Below are positions 14,160-29,900 of a DNA stretch of 64,000 bases, in pieces. The translations under genes were made by a program, and so were the position numbers. The DNA lies in contig NC_045131.1 of NCBI RefSeq assembly GCF_007655135.1, forward strand, positions 28,318,001-28,382,000. The letters are read 5' to 3'. The DNA comes from Punica granatum. Taxonomy: Eukaryota; Streptophyta; Magnoliopsida; Myrtales; Lythraceae. Position 1 is the first letter of the stretch. Each line of letters begins with the position of its first letter. The notes under the pieces were generated by a model. It did not search any database. It was not told the origin of the DNA and worked only from the letters and a program-made list of their open reading frames with translations.

Positions 14160-15674
14160 GTGCAATTTTTTTCTAGGATTGGTACATTAAGCAAATGTAT
14201 TTGTACCATTTGGTCGTGCTCAAGTAGCTGGGTTTGAAATTACTGAGAGGATATATATGTACCGAGAACCTTGATTTTTTATCTTCTTCTTGATTCTTTA
14301 TTGATTCATTCGTACTGTCAACTAACAGTATTTCTGCAAATCCAAAATTCCACTCCCTTGATTCTTCATCTTCTTCTTCACTGCTACCAATGTATTAATT
14401 TATCAAACGAATGTGGTGATTAATGCCCCGACTCACTGTAGTTTATTTGATAAAAAAGAATTTTATATGTACTGAGGACCTTGTATGACATGGAAAACAT
14501 TAACCCTCTGTTGGATGGAGGAAGGAGAGGGAAGGAAAATTTGTGTGCGGAATCGTTTCTACAACTTTCCCTCCTCTCCTCTCCTGTCCCCTTCTTTTCC
14601 CCTCCATTTCCCTCATGTCGAAACCATGCGTAAGTAATTAGTTCTGACAGGAACTGATCACATGGTAGTTCCCGTGATAGTTCTATTGCAGTGTCTGCTA
14701 TGGTTCTGTTTGTTGATTACTTACCTACCATGGTCAAGAAAATTTGGGGCAAAGGATTTTGCCTACTGATGGACTAGGACAAGGATGCGATCATGTTTGA
14801 GAGCCTGACAAGAAACCTGGCCTTGTTTTGGCTTCGGGGAATGAGCAATAAGGACGTGAGGTCGATGCCCGGGAAGGCGATTCGGACAGAGATGATGGAG
14901 CATTGGGCGAGAGGAAGTTCTGTTTTTTTTATGTTCAATGTTGATGAAAGGTTCAGTAGGAATTGCCGGTGGAAGCAACCTTTTTTGACAATGTCCAGGC
15001 TCCGAAGTCTTCACATCAGCCTTTAATCCCTTTCATTTTTTCCCCGAATTAAAATTGATTCTGACCTCGGTTCATGAATAAATGCATACTGCAACGCTTT
15101 TGCTCAAAAAGCCAACAATGTTCGGTGAGCGAGAGATGACATGAATACCAATCATAAGGAATGTATACAATAGATGCACTTGCGTTAACGTCTTATCTTT
15201 AATACAAAAACAAAGGCCAATCCAAGAGCTGTCAAATGCAACTCAAAAGGGATTCTTTGCATTTTCATGAAAGATATTTAGTTGAGAAGATCTAAAATTT
15301 GTTGCATGATGGATATGATTCGAAGTGCAGTTAATGACTCAAGTGAGACCCGCCGTCCTTTCTCTTAACATAGTCCCCACAACCGATGGTGGGCTGGACC
15401 GTCAATTTCCCTCCAACAAAAACATCGGACAGTAAGAGCGTGGAACAGTCTGTTGGCTTGTACGATCTGCCGATGTCATTCAGTTAAGTGCATGAATTAA
15501 TGCAGGGGGTCAGGGTCCCCAACTGACTTCTTAAATTGCAGCAAAATGGTGGGCATCCTCTGTAATTAAAGGACCTCAACTACATGCAACGTGTTCCAGC
15601 TACTACCTTAGAAGAACCACACATATATCCTAACTGATACCCTCCATCAGGCATCATGTGAAACAAAGATCGTC
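14160..15674. other. Spacer between receptor kinases 1 and 2
   Basis: The first 60 bases match the 3' flank of copy 2 (19000-19060), so they are likely shared 3' UTR. A purine-rich block (about 14512-14540) faces a pyrimidine-rich block (about 14565-14615) and could form a hairpin, perhaps a small MITE. Around 14760-15030 there are short frames on both strands with no recognisable family. The last 250 bases resemble the 5' flank of copy 3, including the GATGTCATT and GCATGAATTA words, and are probably the copy 2 promoter. Confidence 0.5.
15656..15661 (+). promoter_or_regulatory. Start-stop upstream ORF before receptor kinase 2
   Basis: ATGTGA, an ATG directly followed by a stop, lies 13 bases before the main ATG at 15675. 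Start-stop elements can hold initiating ribosomes and repress the downstream frame. Its presence in the mRNA is not known. Confidence 0.4.
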
Positions 15675-18999
<3,325 letters not shown>

Positions 19000-19564
19000 G
19001 ATGCAATTTTCTACTAGGATTGGTACATGAAGCAAATGTATTAGCTTAGTTGGTCCTATTAAGAAGAGTTCTCGGTGTACAGGAAGTTTGGAAAACAATA
19101 CAAGTATATAATATATGTTTAGATAGTATGATATCTAAGAAGTCGCTTTTGTACTAGAATTGTATTCGTGAAGTTTGTTTCTGTTTGTGCAGCTTTTTTA
19201 TGCAAGTGAATCTTTGGACCTAAAACTCTGTGGTGTCTGTTCTCTTTCAATTAAGTGAAATTTTGCTCACTCAAGAAAAAAATGAATGCTGACAATGGCA
19301 ACATGATTAATTGTGTTAGTTTATAATCAACATAAAATGTTGAATGGAAAAGGAAAAAATCAAACAAGTTCTTGAGGATATATAATAATATTTCATAACC
19401 ACCCCTCCATAGCCAGTCCTAACTCTCTCTCCATCCTCGGTTTCTCTTTTGAATCTCTGATCTGGACCCCATACTCTCACATAGGCGCCACGTACAGAGA
19501 CAAATTCAACAAAAAAAGAGACTCACCACTCCAGTCACAATCTTTGATTTTAAATCTCTAGTAG
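19000..19564. other. 3' flank of receptor kinase 2
   Basis: The first 60 bases are shared with the 3' flank of copy 1. The remainder is AT-rich with no gene seen. It ends where the LTR sequence starts at 19565. Confidence 0.5.
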
Positions 19565-20157
19565 TGATGCAAATCGTAGCACGACTTCAAGGGATCCAGT
19601 TCAAGTTCCAATTGGACCGATTACACGAGCACGAGCAAAGAAGTTTAAAGATGAACTCAACGGCCTGATTCAAGAGGTTCGGGCTCAAGCAAATTCGTGG
19701 AGGCCCATTGGACATGAATCACGTGATCAACAAAAATCCATCAATTTGATTCAAGTTATAGAAGATTCCGGACAAGGCTAAATTCAGCAAGTGTTTGAGG
19801 AAGCTTCTAGAATAGTTGATAATCAACAGAAGATAACATCAGATTTGTTTGAAGTTTAAATCTCATAGAGATATTCTAGGGGTATATAGATTTTATATCT
19901 TTATAGATTATGTCATATCTCTATCGATATTCTTGGTTTTAATTTCCTTATCTATAGGAGGAGATATGACCAGATTAGGATTACTTTATGTCTATATATA
20001 TTCATCTTAGTCAATTTTTAATGGAAGGAACATTCAGAAAATTGTGAGAGTATTCTCTTTGGTTCTTGAAGAACTAATCGAACTTATCGGAAGTTTCCGT
20101 GGCGTTCATCATCGACTTATCAAACGGCTTTCCACCACCGTTTGTGGCGTCTTCATC
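19565..20157 (+). repeat. Left arm: partial gypsy LTR, inverted
   Basis: This 593-bp block starts TGATGCAAATCG and carries a TATA-like CTATATATATT at about 19991-20001. It is more than 99% identical (by eye) to the reverse complement of 22533-23125. It breaks off inside GATGAAG-type sequence, where the minus-strand protease frame begins. Confidence 0.92.
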
Positions 20158-20566
20158 TTCGTATTTACCGATTCGAAATGCAACTAACACCTGATTGTTC
20201 ACCCTTATCTCACCACTATCATTCAACCATTGCAGCTTGTACGGCCTAGGGTGCTTCACCATGGGCAGTCTTAATTTTTCCACCATTGTTGCACTTGCGA
20301 CATTAGTACAACTACCACCATCAATAATCACACTACATACCTTGTCTTTGATGTAGCACCTAGTGTGAAAGATGTTCTCCCGCTGCACTTCTTCAACTCC
20401 TTTTGTTTGCAAGCTTAATGCTCTCCTTGCCACCAATGTCAATGCATCTGGAGCTAAATATTCCTCTTCGGGAACGTCCTCCAATGGGGGCATGTCATCG
20501 GTGTCGGAATCTTCAGTGTCGGTCACAATGTCACCATTGTCTCGCATCACCATGACCCGCTTGTTT

Positions 20567-20598
<32 letters not shown>

Positions 20599-21642
20599 GC
20601 ATTTAAAACACTTAATGTCACGATTCGTGGAGGTAGAAATGTCGGTTTTACCTTGAGGAACATGGCTGGTTGCTTCTCGCTTTTGCTCGGTTTTCAACAT
20701 CGACGTGGATTGCTTCTCATCTTTCTTCCACTGATTCGGTTTCCAAGTGGATGTGCTTGGACTTTGGCTTGCACGTGTATTGCCTCTCCTCTTGAACTGG
20801 TTCTCAATCTTGATGGCCATGTGCACCATATCCTCCAACTCCACATAATGTTGTAATTCCACGGCATTTTGAATTTCTCGGTTCAATCCAGCCAAAAATC
20901 TTGCCATAGTAGCCTCTCGATCCTCCTCTATGTTAGCTCTAATCATGGCCACTTCCATCTCCTTAAAATATTCCTCTACACTCCAGTTACCTTGCCTAAG
21001 ACTTTGTAACTTATTATACAGCTCCCGGTAGTAATAACTAGGAACAAATCGCTTCCTCATCACCCTTTTCATTTCCTCCCACGTAGCTATAGGTGGCTCT
21101 CTATTTCTTCGCCTATTTATCATCAATTGATCCCACCAAACAATTGCATAATCCGAGAATTCAATTGCTGCCAATTTGACTTTCTTCAGCTCGGAATAAC
21201 TATAACAATCAAATACAAACTTCACCTTTTTCTCCCACTCAAGGTATGCTTCGGGATCACTCTTTCCTTGGAACGATGGGATTTTCATCTTAATACTACC
21301 CAAGTTATAATCTTCCCGATTCCTATCTTCTCTAAACCGCCCTCCATGTCTCCTATTACTAACAACCGAATCTCGATCATCTTCATCAAAACCAGCCCCA
21401 TAAATCTCTTCATCTTCAACCCTCACTTCCCTCGGTTGAACTCTTTCCCTCCTACGTGCATTAGGAGCGTTTCGTGGCTGCTCCACACGTTTATTCTCTA
21501 TCAGATCTATCCGTTCATGAACCTGCTCAAACTCCAACCGCATCACACGCCTCATCTCACTCATCATGGCCTCTATAAGTATTTTCGAATCAGCCAATTC
21601 CATTGCACCTTCGGGAATACTCTTAGCACTATTGTGAGACAT
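20074..21642 (-). pseudogene. Ty3/gypsy gag-protease, truncated and fused to LTR
   Basis: A 522-residue open frame on the minus strand. Residues about 130-290 form the retrotrans_gag capsid domain (DPEAYLEWEKKVKFVFD, FVPSYYYRELYNKLQSL, ARFLAGLNREI). A CCHC knuckle, CFKCQGRGHIASQC, lies at about 345-358. A retropepsin-like domain with catalytic DGGS (VIIDGGSCTNVAS) follows at about 440-460. After GKYEDE the frame leaves protease and reads the inverted LTR arm, so the last roughly 28 residues are not protease. RT, RNase H and integrase are missing. The gag part is undamaged and could still encode a capsid, but the element is not autonomous. Confidence 0.88.
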
Positions 21643-22303
21643 GATTGCTGCAAAATAAAGTTAGAAAGAATGGACCTCACAATTCGCTCCCTTACGTGTT
21701 TACACTCAAGAATGTGAATCACTCTACACTCGTGTTTTCACTCAACAAAATATGTGGCTTTTAACCCTCTAATATTCTCACCGCTCTTGCCTTTTTCCAC
21801 TCGACAATTCTCTTTCAGTTCCTTTGGAACTAAACAAACAACTCCAAATTTTCCAGCAACAATTCACCAAGAGCTCATCAAGGAAAATTAATGATCAAAG
21901 GAAATTTCAGGAAGAAAAGAAGCAAGAGAAAAGGCAACTACTATGAAGGATTAAATAAACCAGAATGTTATATGAAATTATGGGATCAGAATCAATGCAG
22001 ATTACAAAGAACGAGAAATAACAACTTTAGAATGGTCTGATGTAAAAAATTTGGATCAAATTGACAACGATGTCTTCTTTCTTTTCTTTCGATCTTTTTT
22101 TTTTCTCAGCTCTGTATTTTTTTTTTGGCCGATTTTTTTTCAGCTCTTTTTTTTCAGCTTTGTATATTTTTTTTTTTCAGCCGAAATTTTTTTTTTTCAG
22201 CCCTTTTTTTTCTACTAATAATCCACAAAGAACAATTTCGATGAAGCGAAACTCAGCAAATTGAAACAAAAAAGGATAGGATAAACCCGATTTGAAGCCT
22301 GAT
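21643..22303 (-). other. Leader of the gypsy element
   Basis: Untranslated stretch between the primer site and gag. On the plus strand 22085-22215 is a run of T-rich repeats (TTTTTTTTCAGC-like units); on the element's own strand it is A-rich. Frames reported through it are low complexity and not genes. Confidence 0.6.
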
Positions 22304-22315
22304 GCTCTGATACCA
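22304..22315 (-). other. Primer binding site of gypsy element
   Basis: On the minus strand this reads TGGTATCAGAGC, the complement of the 3' end of initiator tRNA-Met, two bases inside the LTR end. Confidence 0.85.
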
Positions 22316-22317
22316 AA

Positions 22318-23125
22318 TGATGCGATTCCCGCCAAGAATGACGAGACCCGACAACTAAAGGAACCCAAGATCGTTCCACGATCAGATTTGATTGACGAAC
22401 CCTCGACCCGTTGTTTACGACAAAAACAAGAACCTTGGTATAACTGACCTCAACCCGTTGTTTAATGCGAAACAAGAACCTCGGTATATAGGAAGACGCC
22501 ACAAACGGTAATGGAAAACCGCTTGATAAGTCGATGAAGACGCCACAAACGGTGGTGAAAAGCCGTTTGATAAGTCGATGATGAACGCCACGGAAACTTC
22601 CGATAAGTTCGATTAGTTCTTCAAGAACCAAAGAGAATACTCTCACAATTTTCTGAATGTTCCTTCCATTAAAAATTGACTAAGATGAATATATATAGAC
22701 ATAAAGTAATCCTAATCTGGTCATATCTCCTCCTATAGATAAGGAAATTAAAACCAAGAATATCGATAGAGATATGACATAATCTATAAAGATATAAAAT
22801 CTATATACTCCTAGAATATCTCTATGAGATTTAAACTTCAAACAAATCTGATGTTATCTTCTGTTGATCATCAACTATTCTAGAAGCTTCCTCAAACACT
22901 TGCTGAATTTAGCCTTGTCCGGAATCTTCTATAACTTGAATCAAATTGATGGATTTTTGTTGATCACGTGATTCATGTCCAATGGGCCTCCACGAATTTG
23001 CTTGAGCTTGAACCTCTTGAATCAGGCCGTTGAGTTCATCTTTAAACTTCTTTGCTCGTGCTCGTGTAATCGGTCCAATTGGAACTTGAACTGGATCCCT
23101 TGAAGTCGTGCTACGATTTGCATCA
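22318..23125 (-). repeat. Complete LTR of gypsy element (808 bp)
   Basis: On the minus strand it begins TGATGCAAATCG and ends GGGAATCGCATCA, giving TG...CA ends with a short terminal inverted repeat. A TATA-like CTATATATATT lies upstream of the presumed R region. Near 22490-22580 it contains two imperfect copies of a roughly 50-bp unit (AGACGCCACAAACGG...GATAAGTCGATGA). Confidence 0.8.
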
Positions 23126-24980
23126 TTTGGTATCAGAGCTTGGTATCATTTGGTAGGGCCCACACACATTTATAATCATCTAATAACTATAACACAAAAT
23201 AATTGAAATTAATTAATAATTAATGTGTAACAATATTATTAATTAATTAATGGTAATATTAATTATATAATTAATTACGAATAATTACTAAATGAATAAA
23301 TGGCATGATTTCATGCCGTTGGGGCCAAACGGCTAAATTTGGCTATTCCCCATGTCCAGATTCTCTTAAAAAAAACACACACACAGATGTTGCCGCATGG
23401 GGCCCATTGCCGCCATGTGACAACAACTGAATGAGTCCCATTTGGGAGACGCATCATGGGAGATGTCCCAACATAGCGGTCTCTAGAGACGCCACATGGC
23501 GTCTCTACAGACCGGGAGAGACCCCTGGTGGAGTTAGTATAATCCATGATCCAAACAAGCTCTTTAGGATCACATGTGGTTCTTTTGATGGCCCATCCCA
23601 TGAGCTGGCCTTTGATGGACAAGCTATGACCCAATTCCTCGTAATTAGAAATAGAACGACATGTGATTTTTATGTCTACTGCAGAGTTCAAAATTCATTG
23701 AAAACACATGACAAGAATGTAATTGATGCCTAAATTAAATTAGTCCCAACTAATAGGCTAACTACACTTATGGTGTCATCAGAAGAAAAGAACAACTTCT
23801 ATGGTCAGCTCCACCCCTAGGAATACTAGTTGATTTCTGGTCGATCATAGAATACCAAAAATCGAGATTTATGTCACTTTGGAAATTTCATCGACAGCCC
23901 TCTACATAAAATGAGAAGTACTTTTGAAGCCAGAGGAAAAGTTACCTTGGAGTATCCCTTATGACTGGTCAAGAAAAGGACAGAGAAAATCTAGATGAAA
24001 AATATAGGGCATGTTTATTTTTGGACACTGGTATAATAACATCAAAATTCTAATAATTAATAGAAGAGCACATGTAGTTCTCAACGAGTATTAAACCCGG
24101 AATCTCATTACTAGGCGAAGAAGTGATTCATTGCGCTGCACCCTCTTTGATAGAATTTTTTTTTTCTTTTGTAAGTTCTCTAGTTTTCATCAGCCAATTA
24201 TCTCATTTTCCGTCATTCTAATTTGAGTGATACTAGTGGGGAACGCCAAAAAATGTCCCATGATGGGATACTAATTCCATCTATTGGATATTCTAATATT
24301 TATTACGAGTCATTCATAATTTACATATTATGTCCCTTATATTGTAGTCCTTCACCTATTCATTTAGCAATTTTTGCCATCATAATTTTGTGTCATTCCA
24401 CACTCATATGACTCGTGGCCTAATCACATTGTCACACGTGTTCACTTGCAATTCAATATATAGTCAGGTAATGAGCGATATCCGAACCTAATCAATCAAG
24501 TCAATAACCGAACCCTATAATCTGGTTTTCTATCTTTTTTGCAATCCTGGTTTGGTTTTCTTTTATCAACCGATTTGTTCGGTTTTTCATTGGTTCATTT
24601 TATCATTTTCAATCCGATTGCCATCTTGGTTCATCATCTGGGCTGCCCCCTATCGGAAGTGCTACCTTTACGACGAGAATCTAGTTTCTATGTCGATGGC
24701 TAATTCCTATCAAGATGCTTTTGCTTCGCGTCGTCAAATCGCCGTTGCCAAAAGCTTCCTGACGGTCTTGTGAGCTATTTGTCAACGGCAATGAGCAGTA
24801 GAGTTTACCTGAAGGATGGCCAATTAATTGTCATAACATGTCTTGTTGACAACGTGAAACCACTAGCACCAGATTCTTCCGTGGATCACGCTAGCGAATT
24901 TCAATGGCCTTGAGTAGTAGAATTCGTCCAGAGTTCGCCGGAGCCTGGCCATTTTGATCTTTTTCATTTTGGCCGCCTAT
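23126..24980. other. Spacer; no gene seen
   Basis: It starts with TTGGTATCAGAGC and TTGGTATCATTTGG directly outside the LTR (see findings). The rest is moderately AT-rich. Short frames at 23311-23733 and 24552-24773 have no recognisable family. I see no RNA gene. Confidence 0.4.
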
Positions 24981-25800
24981 CAGGTTTGTTTTTCGGCAAC
25001 AATGATTTCCTTATTTTATTTTCTAAAATTAAGAGATAATTTCTAATTTTGTTTCGTTCCAAACTAGATGACGAGTAGATTAATTGAATGTATCATTATC
25101 AATGTATAATTTGTCTTGGCGGTTCTTTTGATCAACTCAAGCCACTATTGTACTTCTATGTCATGCTATGTTAATCAATTTTTTTCCCCACAGTGTAGCA
25201 TCCTGATTTTATTCTCTAAAATCAAGGGATATCTTCACAAAATAGCTAGCGCAATATCTAATTGAATATATCATTGTCGAGGGCTTTCTTTTTTTTTTTT
25301 GTAACGATGATTTCCTTATATTCTTTTCTAAAATAAAGGATATTTTCTTACCTTATTTCGTTTCAAAGTTAGATTTTCATTTTAAAACTTATTTGTCTTT
25401 TTTACTCAGACCTATGTTTATAATGCACACAAGCTAAAACTAGATGACGAGTAAATTAATCGAATGTATCATTATCACCATATTATTGGCCTTGGCGATT
25501 TTTTATAAGGTCGAGCCAATCTTGTATATCTATGTCACGCTAGTGCAGTCATTTTTTTTTCTTTTCCATGTTGTAACTTCCCGATTTTATTCCCTAGTAT
25601 CAAGAGATATCTTCAGGAAATAGCTCGCACGATATCTTTGGTTCCTCGCACGATAATTTCTTTCTTTTAAAAGCAACGGTGATTTCTTTATTTTCTTCAC
25701 TAAAATTAAGGATATTTTCCAACCTTATTTTGTTCTAAAGTTAAACTTTCTTTCTAAAACTGATTTGTCTTATTCGCTCAGGCTTATATTTATAAATTGG
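24981..25800 (+). repeat. Diverged tandem repeat, period about 377 bp
   Basis: AACTAGATGACGAGTA at about 25063 recurs at about 25437, and the block beginning GATTTTATT with AGAGATATCTTCA or AGGGATATCTTCA at about 25207 recurs at about 25583. A third partial unit ends near 25790. The spacing is about 377 bp in each comparison. The units are clearly diverged. Nothing coding is seen. Confidence 0.7.
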
Positions 25801-26361
25801 TCTAATTATAATAATACATTTATTTTTAAATGCAAGGGCCCAAACTAATCCAACAATTAGCAATGCCGAATAGCGATTTATTTTAGCAGGAGAAAGAAAT
25901 AAGCTTAAAATAGTCTACTGTTGACTCTAGCGTAGTACAATCTGCTCAGGTTTATATTTTTGGTACTATATGCTTTAATATATTTATTATGAGAAATATA
26001 AATTGGACATTGTCTGCATGCCACGACCACTGAGAGTAGCTTGGCGGCAAGTAATGTTCATCATAAATTACTTAGCCTGAGTCGGTTGTAGATCCAATCT
26101 TAGCCAATCATCTTTGTTTGACATTTTTTCACTAGCATGCTTGGGTTGATCATTAATTTGCCTCGAGATATCGCATTGGGTTTTTATCAATATTAACAAT
26201 CTTCACGTCATTTCATCTAGGCCACCTAATAAAAACCCCGAAGAGGAGTAAACTGGCAATTTCGTCCTTAACTTATGCAAATTGCATCATCTGGGTCATT
26301 GAAAAAAATTTTACATCAAATTCTTCCCTGGTAAAATTAGACTAAATCTTTTTCAAAAAAA

Positions 26362-26760
26362 TCAATATCTACGCAATTAATTTAAAATTTGATAAAAAAA
26401 TCATTTTACAAATCAAAATTCAACCAAAGAATAAGATTAAATAAAATAATTGAACTTGAAGTTCATGGAGAAAAAAATTTCATTAAACTATGAAATAAGA
26501 ATTAAAGAAAAATATTTCAATTACTAAAGCAACAACCATAGTAAAATTGAAATAAAATTTTATAATTTTATTTTGAAAAATCAATATCGATGCAATTAGA
26601 TTGAAATATGATTAAAAAACTCATTCTACGAATCAAAATTCAACCAAAGAATTAAATAAATAAAACTATTAAACTCGAAATTCATGGAAAAAAAATTTTC
26701 ATTAAATTATGAAAGAAGAATTAAAAAAATTCAAGTTAGATAAATTAGAAAATCCTTACA
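26362..26760 (+). repeat. Tandem duplication, period about 219 bp
   Basis: The stretch from TCAATATCTACGCAATTA (26362) is repeated from TCAATATCGATGCAATTA (26581). Both units contain AATCAAAATTCAACCAAAGAAT, a CATGGA(A/G)AAAA word and AAGAATTAAA in the same order. AT-rich, no coding content. Confidence 0.7.
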
Positions 26761-28855
26761 ATTTTTGAAGGGACATCCATAATGGAACTAAAATAGAGAT
26801 CATGTCAAAATAATCAAATCGAAATAGTCAAGCTCAATTTGAATTAACATTCATTCAACAAATCAAAGTTCAATCAATAAAAATAAAAATTTGGAGAAGA
26901 TCATGCAAAATAAATATTTGGAGAAGATCATGCAAACAATCAAAGTATAAGGATCTTTATTCTACTCAAATGAAGTCTCTCAATTCAATTGCAACGTTGG
27001 CGCTGCACTCCAAAATTTATATATATAAACTCACCGGCAATTTTATAAACACACAATATTATATAAATGGTAATTTGATTGTGGTTAATATTATAAGTAT
27101 ATATTTTCCAACTCCAATATATATAAACAAATTTGATTGCCAATATATAAAAAAATTCCTGAATAGCAACTAATATATATAGTCCAATGCATATTTTATT
27201 CTCTTATTATATTATTTAGGTTATATGCAAATAATATATATTCCACTACATAATTAATGATAAAATATTTTCTTAATACATAAGTAATAATGTGGCAAAG
27301 CGAATGAGCTCTATTTTTTATTTTTGATGATTTGAGATTGTGAGAATTCAGCTAGTGTTTTGTTTTAATATATATATATATATTGTTCCTTATTTTTGGG
27401 AATAGTGATCCCAATAAAAGACTAACATTCCATAATTTTAGGAAATTAAATTAGGGACGTAATTTCATTCCAAAAAAATGAAAAAATGCAATTTTGTATT
27501 TTTTGCGGACGACGAAAAAAAGTGGCAGGCTTTCACTGGCAACCTCCATCAACGGCGGCGGCCACCATTTTCTGTTTGCCCGATTGAAGCCTATCCACAT
27601 GCACAATAATGACAACCGCTAATGACCATAGTTAGTATGTCAGAGCATAGCTAGATGTAAACCGTAGATGAAATTCTACATAGATAACTATACTCCTTCA
27701 TTTGATTCATTGGATTATTTATTGTTTCTCTCCAGTGAAAACCTAAAAACGGTCATTCTGTTCTCCGCGATGACTGGCTGTCATGCCAGCAATGGTGTTT
27801 CAAGAGAATGACTCGATGTTAAAACTAAGTGGAAGAATTAACCAAACCAATAATATAGAACATATTTAGTTGTGACCGGCCTTGTATTAAACCGATCAAT
27901 TTTAAAAACTTGTCGGCTGTAAACTCAATTAATTGTTCATCAGGTGGGTTTTAATTGTTCGGGCATTAATTGTTAATAGGGTCAGGTTGAATATGACATG
28001 TGGCGATGTCTCCATGCAACACATCATCAATTCAACAAATTTGATTTTTTTTTAATATGGCCCGATGATTTTGTAACACAATCGAAACATCTGATTGAAA
28101 CATCTGTAGATTAAAATATAACTCTTAATATTTGAAGGATCAATATGTAATATAAAACTAAGTATTCACCGTAGGACTTTTTTTTGCATCCCGCTCTAAA
28201 ATTGTCCTTGTAATTTATAACTTTACTTTCTATTTATGTCATGGAACTCTCTTCTTTTTAGTTACAAGTTGGAACTCTTTTTTTTTTTTCAGTTACATAA
28301 GGAGGACCATGAATTGGGCTTTCGGATACCAAGGTTCACATCGAAAAATGAGGTCCTTGAGCCTATTACAATGAAATAGAAATCCTAATTAATACCGTCA
28401 AAAACTCGATTCTTACTTTTAGAAACTTACAATTTTACGTTTTTACTTTCCATGACGATTCAACTTGTGATAGAAACTTAAATTTGGTAGACTAGTATAA
28501 AAATGTGAGTTTATTCAGTAAAATCAAGAAGCTCGATTATGTCGAGTCAAACACTATGCTAGTTTATTATGATTTTCACCCTAACTTTAGGGGATCGATT
28601 GACCCTTTAACTCTTATGGCTTAGGAAAATGGAGAACTAACTTAAAATTTTTCATAATGTCATTTTTGTGCAAAATCAACGTTTTAGAAAGTATTACAAA
28701 AATAAATGCTTGGTTTCTCTCACAAAGTATTAGTAGGAATGTAAAATAATTCTCAATTTTTCCTCATATAAGATGATAATTAACAACAATGTCTAAACTT
28801 ATGTTCGAAACACTATATTCATTATTCATAGACACTTAAGATTTTACGATTCGAT
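26761..28855. other. AT-rich spacer; no gene seen
   Basis: It holds a short direct duplication of TTGGAGAAGATCATGCAAA at about 26890-26937, TA-rich microsatellite patches (about 27015, 27368-27382) and no recognisable coding region. Confidence 0.4.
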
Positions 28856-29290
28856 TCTAAACATTATGAGAAAAGAGACTTTTTCCGATCCTTTTTGCCG
28901 ACCCATCAAGAATGGTTGCCAAAAGTAAGCTAGATTGGACTTGGGGCAACCCAAAAAAAGGGTCACCAAAGGTAGGGCTTTTGCCGATCCTTTGTGAAAC
29001 GTCGGCCAAAATGTTCGTCATAGGCTAGCCTAGACTGACCCTTTAGAAAAAGGTCAACCGAGGTTAGGTTTTTCACTATCCAAAAATAAAGGTCAGCATC
29101 ATGCATCGACATAAATTAATTTCCTTTTATAATGGGTCAGCTTCTGTATACATTTGGCGACCCTTTTTGAAAGTCGGCAAATGCATACCTATGCTGACCC
29201 TTAGAAGAGTCGGCAAAGCTCAATCTTATCGAACCCTTTTTTTTTACGTGGTCCAAGGTACCCCTTTGCCGACTCTTAGGTCTTCCTATT
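28856..29290. repeat. Clustered GTCGGCAAA / GCCGACCC subterminal-type repeats
   Basis: Words such as TTTGCCGACCC, GTCGGCAAA, GTCGGCCAAA and GCTGACCCTT recur on both strands at short intervals (28885, 28980, 29008, 29150, 29173, 29190, 29208, 29265). Dense, bidirectional short motifs are typical of the subterminal zones of CACTA (En/Spm-type) transposons. I did not find CACTA-type terminal inverted repeats, so the element is probably incomplete. Confidence 0.5.
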
Positions 29291-29359
29291 CACTCATTTT
29301 TAAATTTTTTTTCTTAAAATTTCAAATATTCACTTTCTTAATCACGATTCTTAAATTTT

Positions 29360-29900
29360 AAAATTTTAGGATGTGTTTAGTTTTAAAGTTGAGTTTTGGT
29401 TTTAATTGGTTTGTAATTATTGTACTGTTGAATTATGAGAAAAATTGTGAAAAAGTAATAAATAATTGAGAGAAAGTAATGATCGTATTGTTGAATTGTG
29501 AAAAAAAGTAATGAATAGTTGAAAGAAAGTAATGATTGTGTTATTGAATTATGAAAAAAATAATGAATAATTGAGAGAATTTAATATTAAAAATTAAATT
29601 GAATAGTTAAAAAAATTGAAGAAAAATGGAAAAGTAATATTATGTTGTTGAATTGAAAAATTTTATGCTGCGTTTGATTTATAAGTAATATTTTAAAATT
29701 AGATTTTAATTTTAAAAAAGAGTGATATAAGTGGGACTCACTTTTGACTTTGTATGAATTATTTTGTTTTGTTGTTGAAAAAGAGTGATATAAATAGATT
29801 TCACCCTTTCACTTTGTATAAATTATTTTATTTTATTATGAGTAAAATTAAAATAGATAAAATTTTAAAATTAATCTTTGAATCCAAACCAGGCATTAGT
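29360..29900. mobile_element. MITE-like AT-rich elements (two adjoining)
   Basis: 29360-29660 carries AAGTAATGATTGTGTTATTGAATTATGA-type units repeated three times; related sequence appears in reverse at 33390-33610. 29668-29895 has diverged terminal inverted repeats (TGCGTTTGATTTATAAGTAA... against the complement of its end, TGGTTTGGATTCAAAGATTA). No transposase is present. The boundaries are approximate. Confidence 0.5.

Larger units (their letters stand above)
19565..23125 (-). mobile_element. Rearranged Ty3/gypsy element with inverted LTR ends
   Basis: The right part reads on the minus strand as a normal 5' half of a gypsy element: LTR (22318-23125, TGATGC...GCATCA), primer site (22304-22315), A-rich leader, then gag-protease from 21642 to about 20158. 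Pol is absent. Instead, the frame runs straight into the first 593 bp of an LTR in the opposite orientation (19565-20157), which is the reverse complement of 22533-23125 with only about five differences. I found no clear target duplication: the bases outside are AGTAG on the left and TTTGG on the right. Deletion plus inversion, or integration of the element into itself, could give this form (inference). Confidence 0.82.

Noticed and set aside
22061..22264. Phenylalanine-rich 67-residue frame
   Set aside because: It is produced by T-run repeats in the gypsy leader and lies opposite to the element's coding strand.
24981..25800. CRISPR-like or satellite array
   Set aside because: Only two to three diverged long units; no short identical repeats with spacers, and the genome is eukaryotic.
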